Part shown: in pieces, positions 56,172 to 64,000 of the stretch
Numbering within the stretch: position 1 is the first letter of the stretch
Layout: each line of letters starts with the position of its first letter
Assembly: GCA_903880015.1 (NCBI GenBank)
Contig: CAIRNS010000001.1
Coordinates: forward strand, 1 to 64,000
Direction: 5' to 3'
DNA from: an uncultured Elusimicrobia bacterium
GTDB lineage: Bacteria; Elusimicrobiota; Endomicrobiia; Endomicrobiales; CAIRNS01
Length of the DNA stretch: 64,000 nt
The notes under the pieces: model-generated
Seen by the model: the letters and a program-made list of their open reading frames with translations, nothing else
Told to the model about the DNA's origin: nothing
Databases searched by the model: none
Made by a program: the position numbers and the translations under genes

Positions 56172-56717
56172 ATGACAAAAAGAATAATTCAAAACATCAT
56201 ATTGATGCTGCTGATTTGCGGAGGGTTATCCTATGTTTTTTTTAGATTTATGATACTCCCTCTTAACACAAAATATGCGGCGGCAAAAGAGAATCTCATA
56301 AAAGCTGAAACAAAAGTTGCTGAAATGAAACAGCGGGCAGTTGAATTACCCCGCTTGGAAGCTGACATGAAGCTGCTGCAGCAGCGAGTTTCAGATCTTG
56401 AAAAGTTACTTCCCCGAGAGAAAGAAATCCCACAATTATTGCGAACAATAACAAGAACCGCGCAGAAATATCAAATTAAGGTTAATCAAATTACACCACA
56501 GCCTATTGTACCCCTGCAGAACTACAGTGAAATTCCCTTTCAATTCACGGTTCAAGGAAGTTATCATGCTATTGCTTTATTTTTAACTGATATGGGGCAA
56601 GGTCCTCGCGTCATGAGCGCTCGAAATATCGTCTTTTCACCGGCTCCTTCGGTAAAGGGTTCGCCTGTCACGATTAACGCCACTTTTGTACTGGTGACAT
56701 ATACATTTAAAGGATAA
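56172..56717 (+). CDS. pilO: Type IV pilus assembly protein PilO
   Basis: 181 residues. One N-terminal helix (IIQNIILMLLICGGLSYVFF), a long coiled-coil (about 40-90, KAETKVAEMKQRAVELPRLE) and a C-terminal ferredoxin-like fold with YSEIPFQFTVQGSYHAIALF. It pairs with PilN in the periplasm. Three bases separate it from pilN. Confidence 0.88.
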   Translation: MTKRIIQNIILMLLICGGLSYVFFRFMILPLNTKYAAAKENLIKAETKVAEMKQRAVELPRLEADMKLLQQRVSDLEKLLPREKEIPQLLRTITRTAQKYQIKVNQITPQPIVPLQNYSEIPFQFTVQGSYHAIALFLTDMGQGPRVMSARNIVFSPAPSVKGSPVTINATFVLVTYTFKG

Positions 56718-56718
56718 C

Positions 56719-57177
56719 ATGCAATTAAAACTTGTTATGATACTTTGTGGTGCACTTTTTTTGACGGGATGCGGGCAGGAAGATGTTCCGATAACGCCTA
56801 ATCAGATAATTAAATTGCCGGCAATTAATTTAAAAGTTACTGCCGGCAAGAGCATTGGTGAACGTTACGAATATGCGGGAGACATATACCGCGATCCGTT
56901 CATGTCGATCAACAGAGAAGGGATGTCTGTCTCAGGCACCGATGAGATTGTTATTCCCAATATTGGCTCGCTAAAGCTCAAGGGGTTAATGTCTGAAGGA
57001 AAACAAAAGATTGCCATTTTATCTAACGGTGTTTTTGGGTATGTATTGAAAGAGAAGTTGCTTTACGATAGTCGCCAGCGCCTTATTCCCGGATTTACGG
57101 GTATTTTCAAAGAAGGAAGCGTCATTATTGTTGCACCCGACAAATCGACAAAGGAAATCCATCTGCGTGAACGGTAG
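56719..57177 (+). CDS. pilP: Type IV pilus lipoprotein PilP
   Basis: 152 residues. Signal peptide ending in a lipobox (LFLTGC), then a disordered stretch and a small beta domain (YRDPFMSI, then LKLKGLMSEGKQKIAILSNG) that contacts PilN/PilO and the secretin. Typical short PilP. It overlaps nothing and follows pilO by one base. Confidence 0.86.
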   Translation: MQLKLVMILCGALFLTGCGQEDVPITPNQIIKLPAINLKVTAGKSIGERYEYAGDIYRDPFMSINREGMSVSGTDEIVIPNIGSLKLKGLMSEGKQKIAILSNGVFGYVLKEKLLYDSRQRLIPGFTGIFKEGSVIIVAPDKSTKEIHLRER

Positions 57178-57215
57178 TTTTTATTACTGTTCACCTATTC
57201 CCGTGGAGGCATCAC

Positions 57216-59156
57216 ATGAATAAATTATTAATCAGTTTTATTGTAGGGGGGGTAATGCTCTCCACATGCCCTGTAGCTATTGCAGCTAACCCGTGGGTAA
57301 CTCTTAATAAGGTCAGTATTGAATCCAATACCATTACCGTACATCTTACCGGTGCACCGAAATACCATTCATTTACCGTATCCAACCCTGCACGGGTTGT
57401 CGTTGAATTTGCTGATACGCTTAATGATTGCAGACAGAAAGAAATTATGGTAACCGGAGATCTCATTAAACGGATACGCATCGGACAATTTAAGAATGAT
57501 CCATTAAAAATATCCCGTGTGGTAATCGATGTGACTAAACTCGGAGAATTTGAAGTAAAATCTGTCGGCAATACCGTATTAATACTATTCAAAACGGATG
57601 CTGAACAGACAATTGCAGTACCTGAAAATAAAGTTATAACGGAAAAATCGGCCGAAGTCCCCAAGAGCAAAGCTCAGCCGATTGCGAAAGATCCTGGGTA
57701 TGAGCAGGCAACAGCCGTAGCGGCACAAACAAAAACTATCCCAACGGTATATGCGGAACCGGTTTCAACATCCGTCCCGTTTGCTTTATCAACTACACCC
57801 GCCAGCACCGTAAAAAAAGTATCGCCAATCAAAGAAACACCTCAGACAACGACTGCCATTAAAACTCAATCCGCAGAACAATCGTCATTAAAAACGGTCT
57901 TATCTAAGAAACTGATTACCTTTGACTTTGAAGAAGCGGATATTCGTGATGTTTTCAGAATACTGGCTGTTAAAAGCGGCATAAACATTATTTATGGACC
58001 GGATGTAGCAGGAACACTCAGTTTGCGCCTGGACAATGTCGCTTTTGACAAAGCGTTTTCCACGATATTGGCGATTAAAGGATTGGTCAGCATAGACGAG
58101 GGGCCGGGCATTTTACGGGTGGTGACAACTCAAAAATTGTCTGAAGAACGCGCACAAGCGGTTACATTTACTAAAATATTCCCTTTAAACTATGCTAAAG
58201 CTGATGAAATTAAATCCAACCTTGATTCGATCCGCAGCGCTGAGGGACGACGTGGAAGCATTTCCGTTGATCCCCGGACGAACAGCTTGATTGTCACGGA
58301 CACCCCAGAAGGTTTTATTTCTCTGACGGCAATAATCGGAGAACTTGACAGAAAACCAGCACAAGTCATCATTGAGGCAAAAATTGTTGAAGTAGTGCTC
58401 AACAAGAGCTTGGACATGGGGATTCAGTGGCAGTATGCAAATACCGTAAAAAATGATTCAAACATACAAATTTACAATGGCGGCTCACAAGCAGCTACCT
58501 CTAACAATGCTCAAGGTCCCAATGCCGTACAAGGAGCAAATATCGTTACACCACTTTCAACAATTCAAGGGGGGACAGGTGTAACTTTTCCCGCATCTGC
58601 GGTTTCAGGACAGATATCCTCGATTGCTTTTGGGCTGGTTGCTAACGAAACGCGCTTAACGGGTATTTTAACCGCACTGGCACAGAAAGGGCTTTCAAAG
58701 CTTCTTTCAAGCCCCAAAGTGACAACCATCAACAATCAGGAAGCCAAGATAATGGTTGGCCAGAAAATTCCTTATACTACAACGACCGTCAGCGTTAGTG
58801 GAACAACTCAGCAAACTAACTTTCTTGACGTCGGCATTAAACTTACGGTGACGCCGACCATCAACAGTGATCAGAAAATTACACTCAATGTGCATCCCGA
58901 AGTAAGTTTATACGTGAGATCTGACCCCGCAGGACCAGTCATCGGCACTCGGGAAGCGATAACAACGGTCATAGTCAACAATGGAGAAACAGTAGTCATC
59001 GGCGGATTAATTACTGATGAAGACCGCAAATCGGCAACCATGGTCCCCCTACTGGGGGATTTACCTATAATCGGGCATTTGTTTCGCCAAGATATAAAAT
59101 CAAAAGACCGCACTGAATTGCTGGTATTCATAACACCTCAAATCATAAACAATTAA
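57216..59156 (+). CDS. pilQ: Type IV pilus secretin PilQ
   Basis: 646 residues. Signal peptide (LLISFIVGGVMLSTCPVAIA). One AMIN domain (about 28-130) binds peptidoglycan. A Pro/Thr/Ala-rich linker follows. The STN domain (FDFEEADIRDVFRILAVKSG), secretin N-terminal domain (SISVDPRTNSLIVTDTPE) and C-terminal secretin barrel (ITTVIVNNGETVVIGGLI, ending LVFITPQIINN) complete the gated outer-membrane channel. It closes the pilMNOPQ operon. Confidence 0.94.
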   Translation: MNKLLISFIVGGVMLSTCPVAIAANPWVTLNKVSIESNTITVHLTGAPKYHSFTVSNPARVVVEFADTLNDCRQKEIMVTGDLIKRIRIGQFKNDPLKISRVVIDVTKLGEFEVKSVGNTVLILFKTDAEQTIAVPENKVITEKSAEVPKSKAQPIAKDPGYEQATAVAAQTKTIPTVYAEPVSTSVPFALSTTPASTVKKVSPIKETPQTTTAIKTQSAEQSSLKTVLSKKLITFDFEEADIRDVFRILAVKSGINIIYGPDVAGTLSLRLDNVAFDKAFSTILAIKGLVSIDEGPGILRVVTTQKLSEERAQAVTFTKIFPLNYAKADEIKSNLDSIRSAEGRRGSISVDPRTNSLIVTDTPEGFISLTAIIGELDRKPAQVIIEAKIVEVVLNKSLDMGIQWQYANTVKNDSNIQIYNGGSQAATSNNAQGPNAVQGANIVTPLSTIQGGTGVTFPASAVSGQISSIAFGLVANETRLTGILTALAQKGLSKLLSSPKVTTINNQEAKIMVGQKIPYTTTTVSVSGTTQQTNFLDVGIKLTVTPTINSDQKITLNVHPEVSLYVRSDPAGPVIGTREAITTVIVNNGETVVIGGLITDEDRKSATMVPLLGDLPIIGHLFRQDIKSKDRTELLVFITPQIINN

Positions 59157-59200
59157 CAATAATCTACAAAGCATGATGTTTTTCCGAGTGAGCTACATAC

Positions 59201-60643
59201 ATGAAGACTAGTATACCTCTATTTAAAACCCATTTTTCTCGTGGGCTTTTTTATTTTATTGTTGCCGCTCTGGCGGTGTCAGTTATTTTGCGTTTTGCGT
59301 GGAATACTCCGTACATGCACCTGTTTACTGCTTCGATTATTGCGGCTTTTATTGCGACAATAGCGAGTCAACAAGTTTACTTTTCGTGGAAACATGAAGG
59401 CATAGAGATAGCTTGTCTTACAACCTGTTGCATATCCGCCTTCGGTGTGTTTAAGTCGTCTGCTGTTCACGGCGGACTCCTTGTCCTTCTCAACGCTGCC
59501 CTTCTCGGTTATCTTGTCAGGTTTGTACTTCGTGACGACCGTAAGAACATCGATACAGCCATAGTCTTCATCGGGCTGCTGGTCGCTATAGAGATGATCG
59601 CGTACTCAGTATTGCCGAATATGTACCTACCAATCATTATCAACCCCAACATCTGCGCTGGGTACCTTATCCTTTGTTACCTTCTTGCTGTTCCCCGATT
59701 AAGAGATACAACCTTCCGCGTCGTTGCAATAGTACTAATAACCGGACTTTTACTGACAAAATCGCGCGCTGCTATTGCCATAGTATCATTGTGTACCGCC
59801 GGCTATTGGTGGCAATCAATGAAATCATCGGTTCGGTTGGCAATACTCGGATTGATGACGGCTGGTGCTGTAATCGCTCTTTCAACAGCAACCATAGATG
59901 TATCGTTGCTGAATCGCATTGCATGGTGGCAAACAGCGACGCGCATGTTTCTTACTCATCCTTTGACAGGTATTGGATGGGGCAATTTTGGAAGCGAATA
60001 TTTATTGTGGAGAACCGTGGTGACTGAGAATTCATTGTATGCACATAATGTAGTACTGCAAGTTCTTGCTGAATCAGGCATTGTGGGATTCACCGGTTGC
60101 CTGGCTTTTTTTATTGTTCGGATGAAGAATATTCCATTGCGTTCTCCCCATGTGCTTGCTGTAGGGGGATTTCTTCTCTACAATCTCTTCGATTACTCAC
60201 TCTACATCCCTTCACATTTATTTACTGTTTTTGTTTTACTGTACAGCGCTGATATTACCCAGGATACTGAGCCACAAAAAGCTACAAAACCTCTATCTCT
60301 ATTCGGAAAAACAGCCATTTTGACTGTGGTATTATTGTGTGCGGGTTTTTTGACTACAAACAGCATTACGCAAGGAAAACAGTGTGCCACCCGAGCACAA
60401 TCATATTATAAGACCTATACCACAAACGGGGATAAGTATCTTCTTGCACAGGCAATCGAACAACAGGAGCTAGCTGTACGCGCGTCTCCCGGTTCGGCTC
60501 CTTTGCGGTCCGATCTGGCATGGCTGTATATGGTTGGGGGCAATAAGAAAACGGCAAAACATGAAATTATGGAAGCAATACAGCGTGACCCTCTCAACAG
60601 CGGATATCAGAGTTCATTACGCCAATTTATGAATCAAAAATGA
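59201..60643 (+). CDS. O-antigen ligase / O-oligosaccharyltransferase family membrane protein
   Basis: 480 residues, about 11 membrane helices. The conserved large periplasmic loop of the Wzy_C/O-antigen ligase family is visible around HPLTGIGWGNFGSEYL and AHNVVLQVLAESGIVGFTGC, with the LTKSRAAIAIV segment before it. The C-terminal 90 residues look like a TPR-type helical tail (TNGDKYLLAQAIEQQELAVR, LRSDLAWLYMVGGNKKTAKH). Known members join lipid-linked glycans to lipid A or to protein (PglL and PilO-type enzymes glycosylate pilin). Its place just after pilQ suggests pilin glycosylation, but cell-surface polysaccharide is equally possible. ATGA overlap with the next gene. Confidence 0.75.
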   Translation: MKTSIPLFKTHFSRGLFYFIVAALAVSVILRFAWNTPYMHLFTASIIAAFIATIASQQVYFSWKHEGIEIACLTTCCISAFGVFKSSAVHGGLLVLLNAALLGYLVRFVLRDDRKNIDTAIVFIGLLVAIEMIAYSVLPNMYLPIIINPNICAGYLILCYLLAVPRLRDTTFRVVAIVLITGLLLTKSRAAIAIVSLCTAGYWWQSMKSSVRLAILGLMTAGAVIALSTATIDVSLLNRIAWWQTATRMFLTHPLTGIGWGNFGSEYLLWRTVVTENSLYAHNVVLQVLAESGIVGFTGCLAFFIVRMKNIPLRSPHVLAVGGFLLYNLFDYSLYIPSHLFTVFVLLYSADITQDTEPQKATKPLSLFGKTAILTVVLLCAGFLTTNSITQGKQCATRAQSYYKTYTTNGDKYLLAQAIEQQELAVRASPGSAPLRSDLAWLYMVGGNKKTAKHEIMEAIQRDPLNSGYQSSLRQFMNQK

Positions 60644-62322
60644 AACGCGAATATACCCCGCTGATTATCCTGATACTTGCCATACTCGTTTTTTTGAGCC
60701 CCGTACTCTTTACCAGCTCAACTTATTTTCTTCGTGACCTAACCTATATATTTCACCCATGGAGAACCTTTACGGCGGAACTCGTCCAGAGGGGGGAGAT
60801 GCCTCTCTGGAACCCGTATATTCATTGCGGTATGCCACTGCTGGCAAACTGGCAGTCCGCCGTTTTCTACCCGCTCAGCTTGCCGTTCTATTTCTTTTCT
60901 TTTGTGACGGGATTGAAACTCTTTCAGGTCGGGCATCTGCTCATTGCCGGCATTTTTGCCTATTTATGGGGACGATCTGTACCATTAAATCGCTGGGCGT
61001 CAGCCGGTGTTATGATTGTATGGGTATTCAACGGATATATGATTACTCGTCTTGAATTTCTCAGTCATTACGGTGTTGATGTGTGGTTATTTGCGGCGCT
61101 ATTATTGAGCCGCAATCCGCTATTATTAGCACTATCCCTTGCTATCGCTTTTTTTGCTGGACATTACATAATCGGGCTGGTCGCCGCGGTGGCTATTATA
61201 TATCGGACACTACACAACCCAGTATGGTTACGAGCGACCATGAAGTATTGGTTAATATTTTGCACAATTTTTTTCAGCATTATTGCCTGTCAATTTCTGC
61301 CAACCATTGGACTTATCCTTCAAACATCCCGATTTAAGGAAGGATATTCTATAGCCATTGCAATGGCATATTCAGTTACTTTCTCCGACATAGTGCATCT
61401 GATTAATCCGTTTCTTTCAACTTCATCGATTCCTGCTATCGTTGGAGAGAAGTTTTCTTGGGCGACATCTTTTCATATCGGATTTTGCGCCTTTCTTTGC
61501 GGCATCTTGGGATTCGTGCGTTCTAAAATGACGACATTGAAAGTTTTTTCCGGCATTTTATTTTTAGCGGGCATACTGCTTGCGCTAGGGAATCACTCAT
61601 TTTTTTATCCGTGGTTGTATCGTACCGTTCCCATTATATCCACCATCCGCTATCCGACACAATTCTTGCTGCTGACTATAATCGGAAGCGCAATAGTAAC
61701 TGGACTTGGGTTACAGCAATTACGAAGGGCAAAGTTTTTTGTTGTGGTTATACTCATTGAACTCATCGTTGTATCATGGAATTTTCAAATAACGGCCCCG
61801 CATGCATATTTTTATTCATCATCACCATTGGTAAAATATCTTCAGGAACATAGTAATCAGGGGACAAACCGCTTTATCCTGAGCCCTGGTACCGAAACTG
61901 ATCGTAATTTTGTCGGAACCACTGCCCAAGATGCATGGCAATCAGCTCGCGGCATGCTGTATAATCTTTCCTGTATGCCGTATCATATTGCCAATGCGTA
62001 TGGTTCAGGAGAACCATTAACAAATAATTTGTTAGAAACATCAATCGACACAGCATACCGCGCATCAAGCGCCACTGAAGCAATGCCATTGTACCGCCGT
62101 CTCGGAATACGCTATTTAGTATGCAAGAATATCCTTCCTCCGAGAACCGGCTATATCCCCATTATGCCTCATCTCTATGAATTGCCGGGGCCGACTGCAA
62201 CTGAGAACTATCAGATATATCGACCACCTAGTTTTCGCGCAGGGGCAGCGATAACCATAATGATGCTTATTATGTTAAGCTTCATTGCTTTTCGCTTCTT
62301 AACTCGCTCAAAAATCACATGA
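60640..62322 (+). CDS. YfhO-like GT-C membrane protein (paralogue 1)
   Basis: 560 residues, about 12 membrane helices. The first periplasmic loop reads FLRDLTYIFHPWRTFT and then RGEMPLWNPYIHCGMPLLAN, a YfhO/GT-C-type signature with D33 as the possible catalytic aspartate. The C-terminal soluble part is about 150 residues. YfhO relatives are thought to transfer sugars from polyprenyl-phosphate carriers. It overlaps both neighbours by four bases and shares its first-loop sequence with the next gene, so the two arose by duplication or a family expansion. Confidence 0.7.
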   Translation: MKREYTPLIILILAILVFLSPVLFTSSTYFLRDLTYIFHPWRTFTAELVQRGEMPLWNPYIHCGMPLLANWQSAVFYPLSLPFYFFSFVTGLKLFQVGHLLIAGIFAYLWGRSVPLNRWASAGVMIVWVFNGYMITRLEFLSHYGVDVWLFAALLLSRNPLLLALSLAIAFFAGHYIIGLVAAVAIIYRTLHNPVWLRATMKYWLIFCTIFFSIIACQFLPTIGLILQTSRFKEGYSIAIAMAYSVTFSDIVHLINPFLSTSSIPAIVGEKFSWATSFHIGFCAFLCGILGFVRSKMTTLKVFSGILFLAGILLALGNHSFFYPWLYRTVPIISTIRYPTQFLLLTIIGSAIVTGLGLQQLRRAKFFVVVILIELIVVSWNFQITAPHAYFYSSSPLVKYLQEHSNQGTNRFILSPGTETDRNFVGTTAQDAWQSARGMLYNLSCMPYHIANAYGSGEPLTNNLLETSIDTAYRASSATEAMPLYRRLGIRYLVCKNILPPRTGYIPIMPHLYELPGPTATENYQIYRPPSFRAGAAITIMMLIMLSFIAFRFLTRSKIT

Positions 62323-64000
62323 AACGATTACCTCTGTTCATTACGATCTTATTCGTCATCATTGTCATGCTTTTTTTTCCTATTTTGCGCTCCCCGGGTA
62401 AGGGAGTAGGCAATTTCGGTGATATATACTTGCATTATTATCCGCTGAAACATTTGGTTAAAGAACAACTTATAGCCGGGAAAATGCCGTTGTGGAACCC
62501 ATATATTTTTGCCGGCGAACCGCTTATGGCTAACCCCCAATCCGCTGTTGCTTACCCATTTTCGATACTATTTGATATTTTTCCATTAGCAACTGGGTTT
62601 ACTCTTTTCTTCATGATACACCTATTATTGGGCGGCATTGGTATGTATCTGCTACTGGCACATACGCGGCTTTCGGCAACTGCATGTATAGTGGGTGCCC
62701 TTAGTTACGCGTGTTCTTCTTTTCTGATATCAAAAACTGCGGCGGGGCATCCGGTGGCGCTATCAGGATATATATGGCTGCCTTTTATTGTACTGGGTGT
62801 TTTGAGGATCAAGACCTCTTTATTATCAGCTGAATCATGTCTATTTGTCATGAGCTTATCGTATCAAGTTCTTTCAGGACATACATTCCCTGTCTATATT
62901 TCATTGATTGTTTTGGCAATGATGTTGGTGAGTTATAAAAGATCACATCTCAAAGAAACCATGGTGTTATGCGGCGCTGTGTTTCTTCTTTGTGCATTTC
63001 AACTGCTCCAGACTTTTGAACTCTCCCGATTAATTGAGAGGGGAAACTGGATACAATTGGCTCAACAATATTCTTTGTCAATAAAGGATTTTATTACTGT
63101 AGTTATGCCTAATTTCTTCGGCAATAGCATAGACGGAACATATATATTTCCCGATCATCCGTCTTACTATTTTGAGAAGAATACCCTCTATTTCGGCCTT
63201 ATTGCTTTTCTACTTTCGATGATGGGACTATTCAACTCCTTGCGCCGCCGTGCATGGGGACTGCCCGGGCTTCTTCTGTTAGGGATCATACTGGGACTGG
63301 GATTCCATACAGCTCTATATCGATTACTATATATTGCTGTTCCCGGCATTGACTTTCTTCGGGTACCCGCGCGCTTTATGGCCATAGGCATATTTTCTCT
63401 TGTTATTTTGGCGGCCCAAGGGTGGGATCAGTGGTTCAAAAAAAGTGCTCACTGGTTTAAAGGATTGTTGCTAATACTGGTTATAGCTGATTGCATGTGT
63501 GTGAACGCTAAATTTCTATATCCCGGCGTATTTGACCGTTATCAGAAGAAGAATGAACTGCTCACTACGCTTGACCCGCTACACCGAATAATCACAAATT
63601 CCGACACTATCGCGGCAAACAAATCAATGCTCTATCACCATTACAATCTAAACGGCTATGAAGCGATATTTCTTGAAGATTTTGTCCGTTATATGGGTTT
63701 GCAGGAAAGAAGAATATTTTCTTCGACCGGATTAGCACGGACAAATATTTCTTCCGCTCTCTCCCGGGGATTTTCGGTATCGACGACGATTAATACAGAG
63801 GAAGGGAAATTAGTGGTCACTTCTTTGCCCAACGCTTTACTGCGTATCTTTGTTGCACAGAAACTAAAAACTTCAGCAGAGATGAGCATTGCCGAGCAAC
63901 TTACATGGCTACAAACCGCTGATAAAGCCCCCAATCAGGAGTTATTGGTATCATCAGTGCCCAAAGATTTCCCGTTAGTCAGCTCACCGGCAGACATACT
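62319..64000 (+). CDS. YfhO-like GT-C membrane protein (paralogue 2), cut by window end
   Basis: Read from the ATG at 62319, the frame is open to the window end (560 residues seen, stop not reached). Starts MKRLPLFITILFVIIVMLFF. The first loop NFGDIYLHYYPLKHLV and GKMPLWNPYIFAGEPLMAN match paralogue 1 at the PLWNPYI and G-PL-AN positions, with D35 where paralogue 1 has D33. Multi-helix body, then a C-terminal soluble part as in paralogue 1. Membrane glycosyltransferase of unknown donor and acceptor. It begins by ATGA overlap with paralogue 1. Confidence 0.7.
   Translation, partial: MKRLPLFITILFVIIVMLFFPILRSPGKGVGNFGDIYLHYYPLKHLVKEQLIAGKMPLWNPYIFAGEPLMANPQSAVAYPFSILFDIFPLATGFTLFFMIHLLLGGIGMYLLLAHTRLSATACIVGALSYACSSFLISKTAAGHPVALSGYIWLPFIVLGVLRIKTSLLSAESCLFVMSLSYQVLSGHTFPVYISLIVLAMMLVSYKRSHLKETMVLCGAVFLLCAFQLLQTFELSRLIERGNWIQLAQQYSLSIKDFITVVMPNFFGNSIDGTYIFPDHPSYYFEKNTLYFGLIAFLLSMMGLFNSLRRRAWGLPGLLLLGIILGLGFHTALYRLLYIAVPGIDFLRVPARFMAIGIFSLVILAAQGWDQWFKKSAHWFKGLLLILVIADCMCVNAKFLYPGVFDRYQKKNELLTTLDPLHRIITNSDTIAANKSMLYHHYNLNGYEAIFLEDFVRYMGLQERRIFSSTGLARTNISSALSRGFSVSTTINTEEGKLVVTSLPNALLRIFVAQKLKTSAEMSIAEQLTWLQTADKAPNQELLVSSVPKDFPLVSSPADI

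Noticed and set aside
1-64000. CRISPR array, tRNA, rRNA, riboswitch or prophage
   Set aside because: No repeated spacer pattern, cloverleaf with CCA end, rRNA core sequence, known aptamer motif or phage structural gene was seen in the gaps, which are nearly all under 200 bases.

Overview
The window is one densely packed chromosomal segment of a diderm (Gram-negative-type) bacterium. Almost every gene reads on the + strand, and most junctions overlap or are only a few bases apart. A full lipid A set (lpxD, fused lpxC-fabZ, lpxA, lpxI, lpxB, msbA), BamA/Skp/TamB, Lol and LptE components and a type IV pilus show an outer membrane. The LpxC-FabZ fusion, LpxI instead of LpxH, a ClpC-type Clp ATPase and a pilT-pilC-pilin-pilD-pilMNOPQ cluster are not gamma-proteobacterial. 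An uncultured lineage such as Omnitrophota, Elusimicrobiota or a relative would fit, but this is inference and a phylogeny was not possible here.

Layout. 1-1.2 kb: the end of a zinc-type dehydrogenase, then a region with a truncated IS630-family transposase. 1.2-5 kb: xseB-ispA-dxs-tlyA (isoprenoid precursors), lacking the xseA that commonly precedes xseB. 5-9.4 kb: leuS-lptE-holA, the same order as in E. coli, with rpsT convergent on the - strand. 9.5-13.3 kb: murJ-uvrC-ogt-lipM; UvrC lacks its C-terminal helix-hairpin-helix region and Ogt is minimal. 13.4-19.9 kb: secA, a GAF-GAF-ANTAR regulator, lnt and prfB; prfB has the classic programmed +1 frameshift. 20-32.9 kb: from one consensus promoter, a receiver-only response regulator, lysS, lolC/E, lolD, ilvE-like, a cytoplasmic GH5 enzyme, clpC and tamB. 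33-45 kb: outer-membrane biogenesis, bamA-skp-lpxD-lpxC/fabZ-lpxA-lpxI-gnnB-gnnA-lpxB-msbA. 45-50.6 kb: a PorV-like outer-membrane protein, a Rel enzyme without its C-terminal regulatory region, rpmB (-), recG and coaD. 50.7-59.2 kb: type IV pilus genes. 59.2-64 kb: an O-antigen-ligase/oligosaccharyltransferase-like protein and two tandem YfhO-like membrane proteins, the last cut by the window edge.

How it fits together. GnnA and GnnB between lpxI and lpxB predict lipid A built on 2,3-diamino-2,3-dideoxyglucose (all-amide acyl chains). The pilin gene is its own transcription unit: a strong promoter, a strong ribosome site, and a strong intrinsic terminator lying inside the first codons of the prepilin peptidase gene. 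The membrane glycosyl-transfer proteins after pilQ could modify the pilin or make a surface polysaccharide.

No tRNA, rRNA, CRISPR array, prophage or complete insertion sequence was seen. There is no gene-free stretch over 300 bases; the largest is 319-617, described below. The most interesting items are the GnnAB lipid A branch, the pilin terminator nested in pilD, the RF2 frameshift, the GAF-ANTAR regulator, the possible glycosylation trio and two promoters whose -35 boxes overlap the start codon of the divergent gene.
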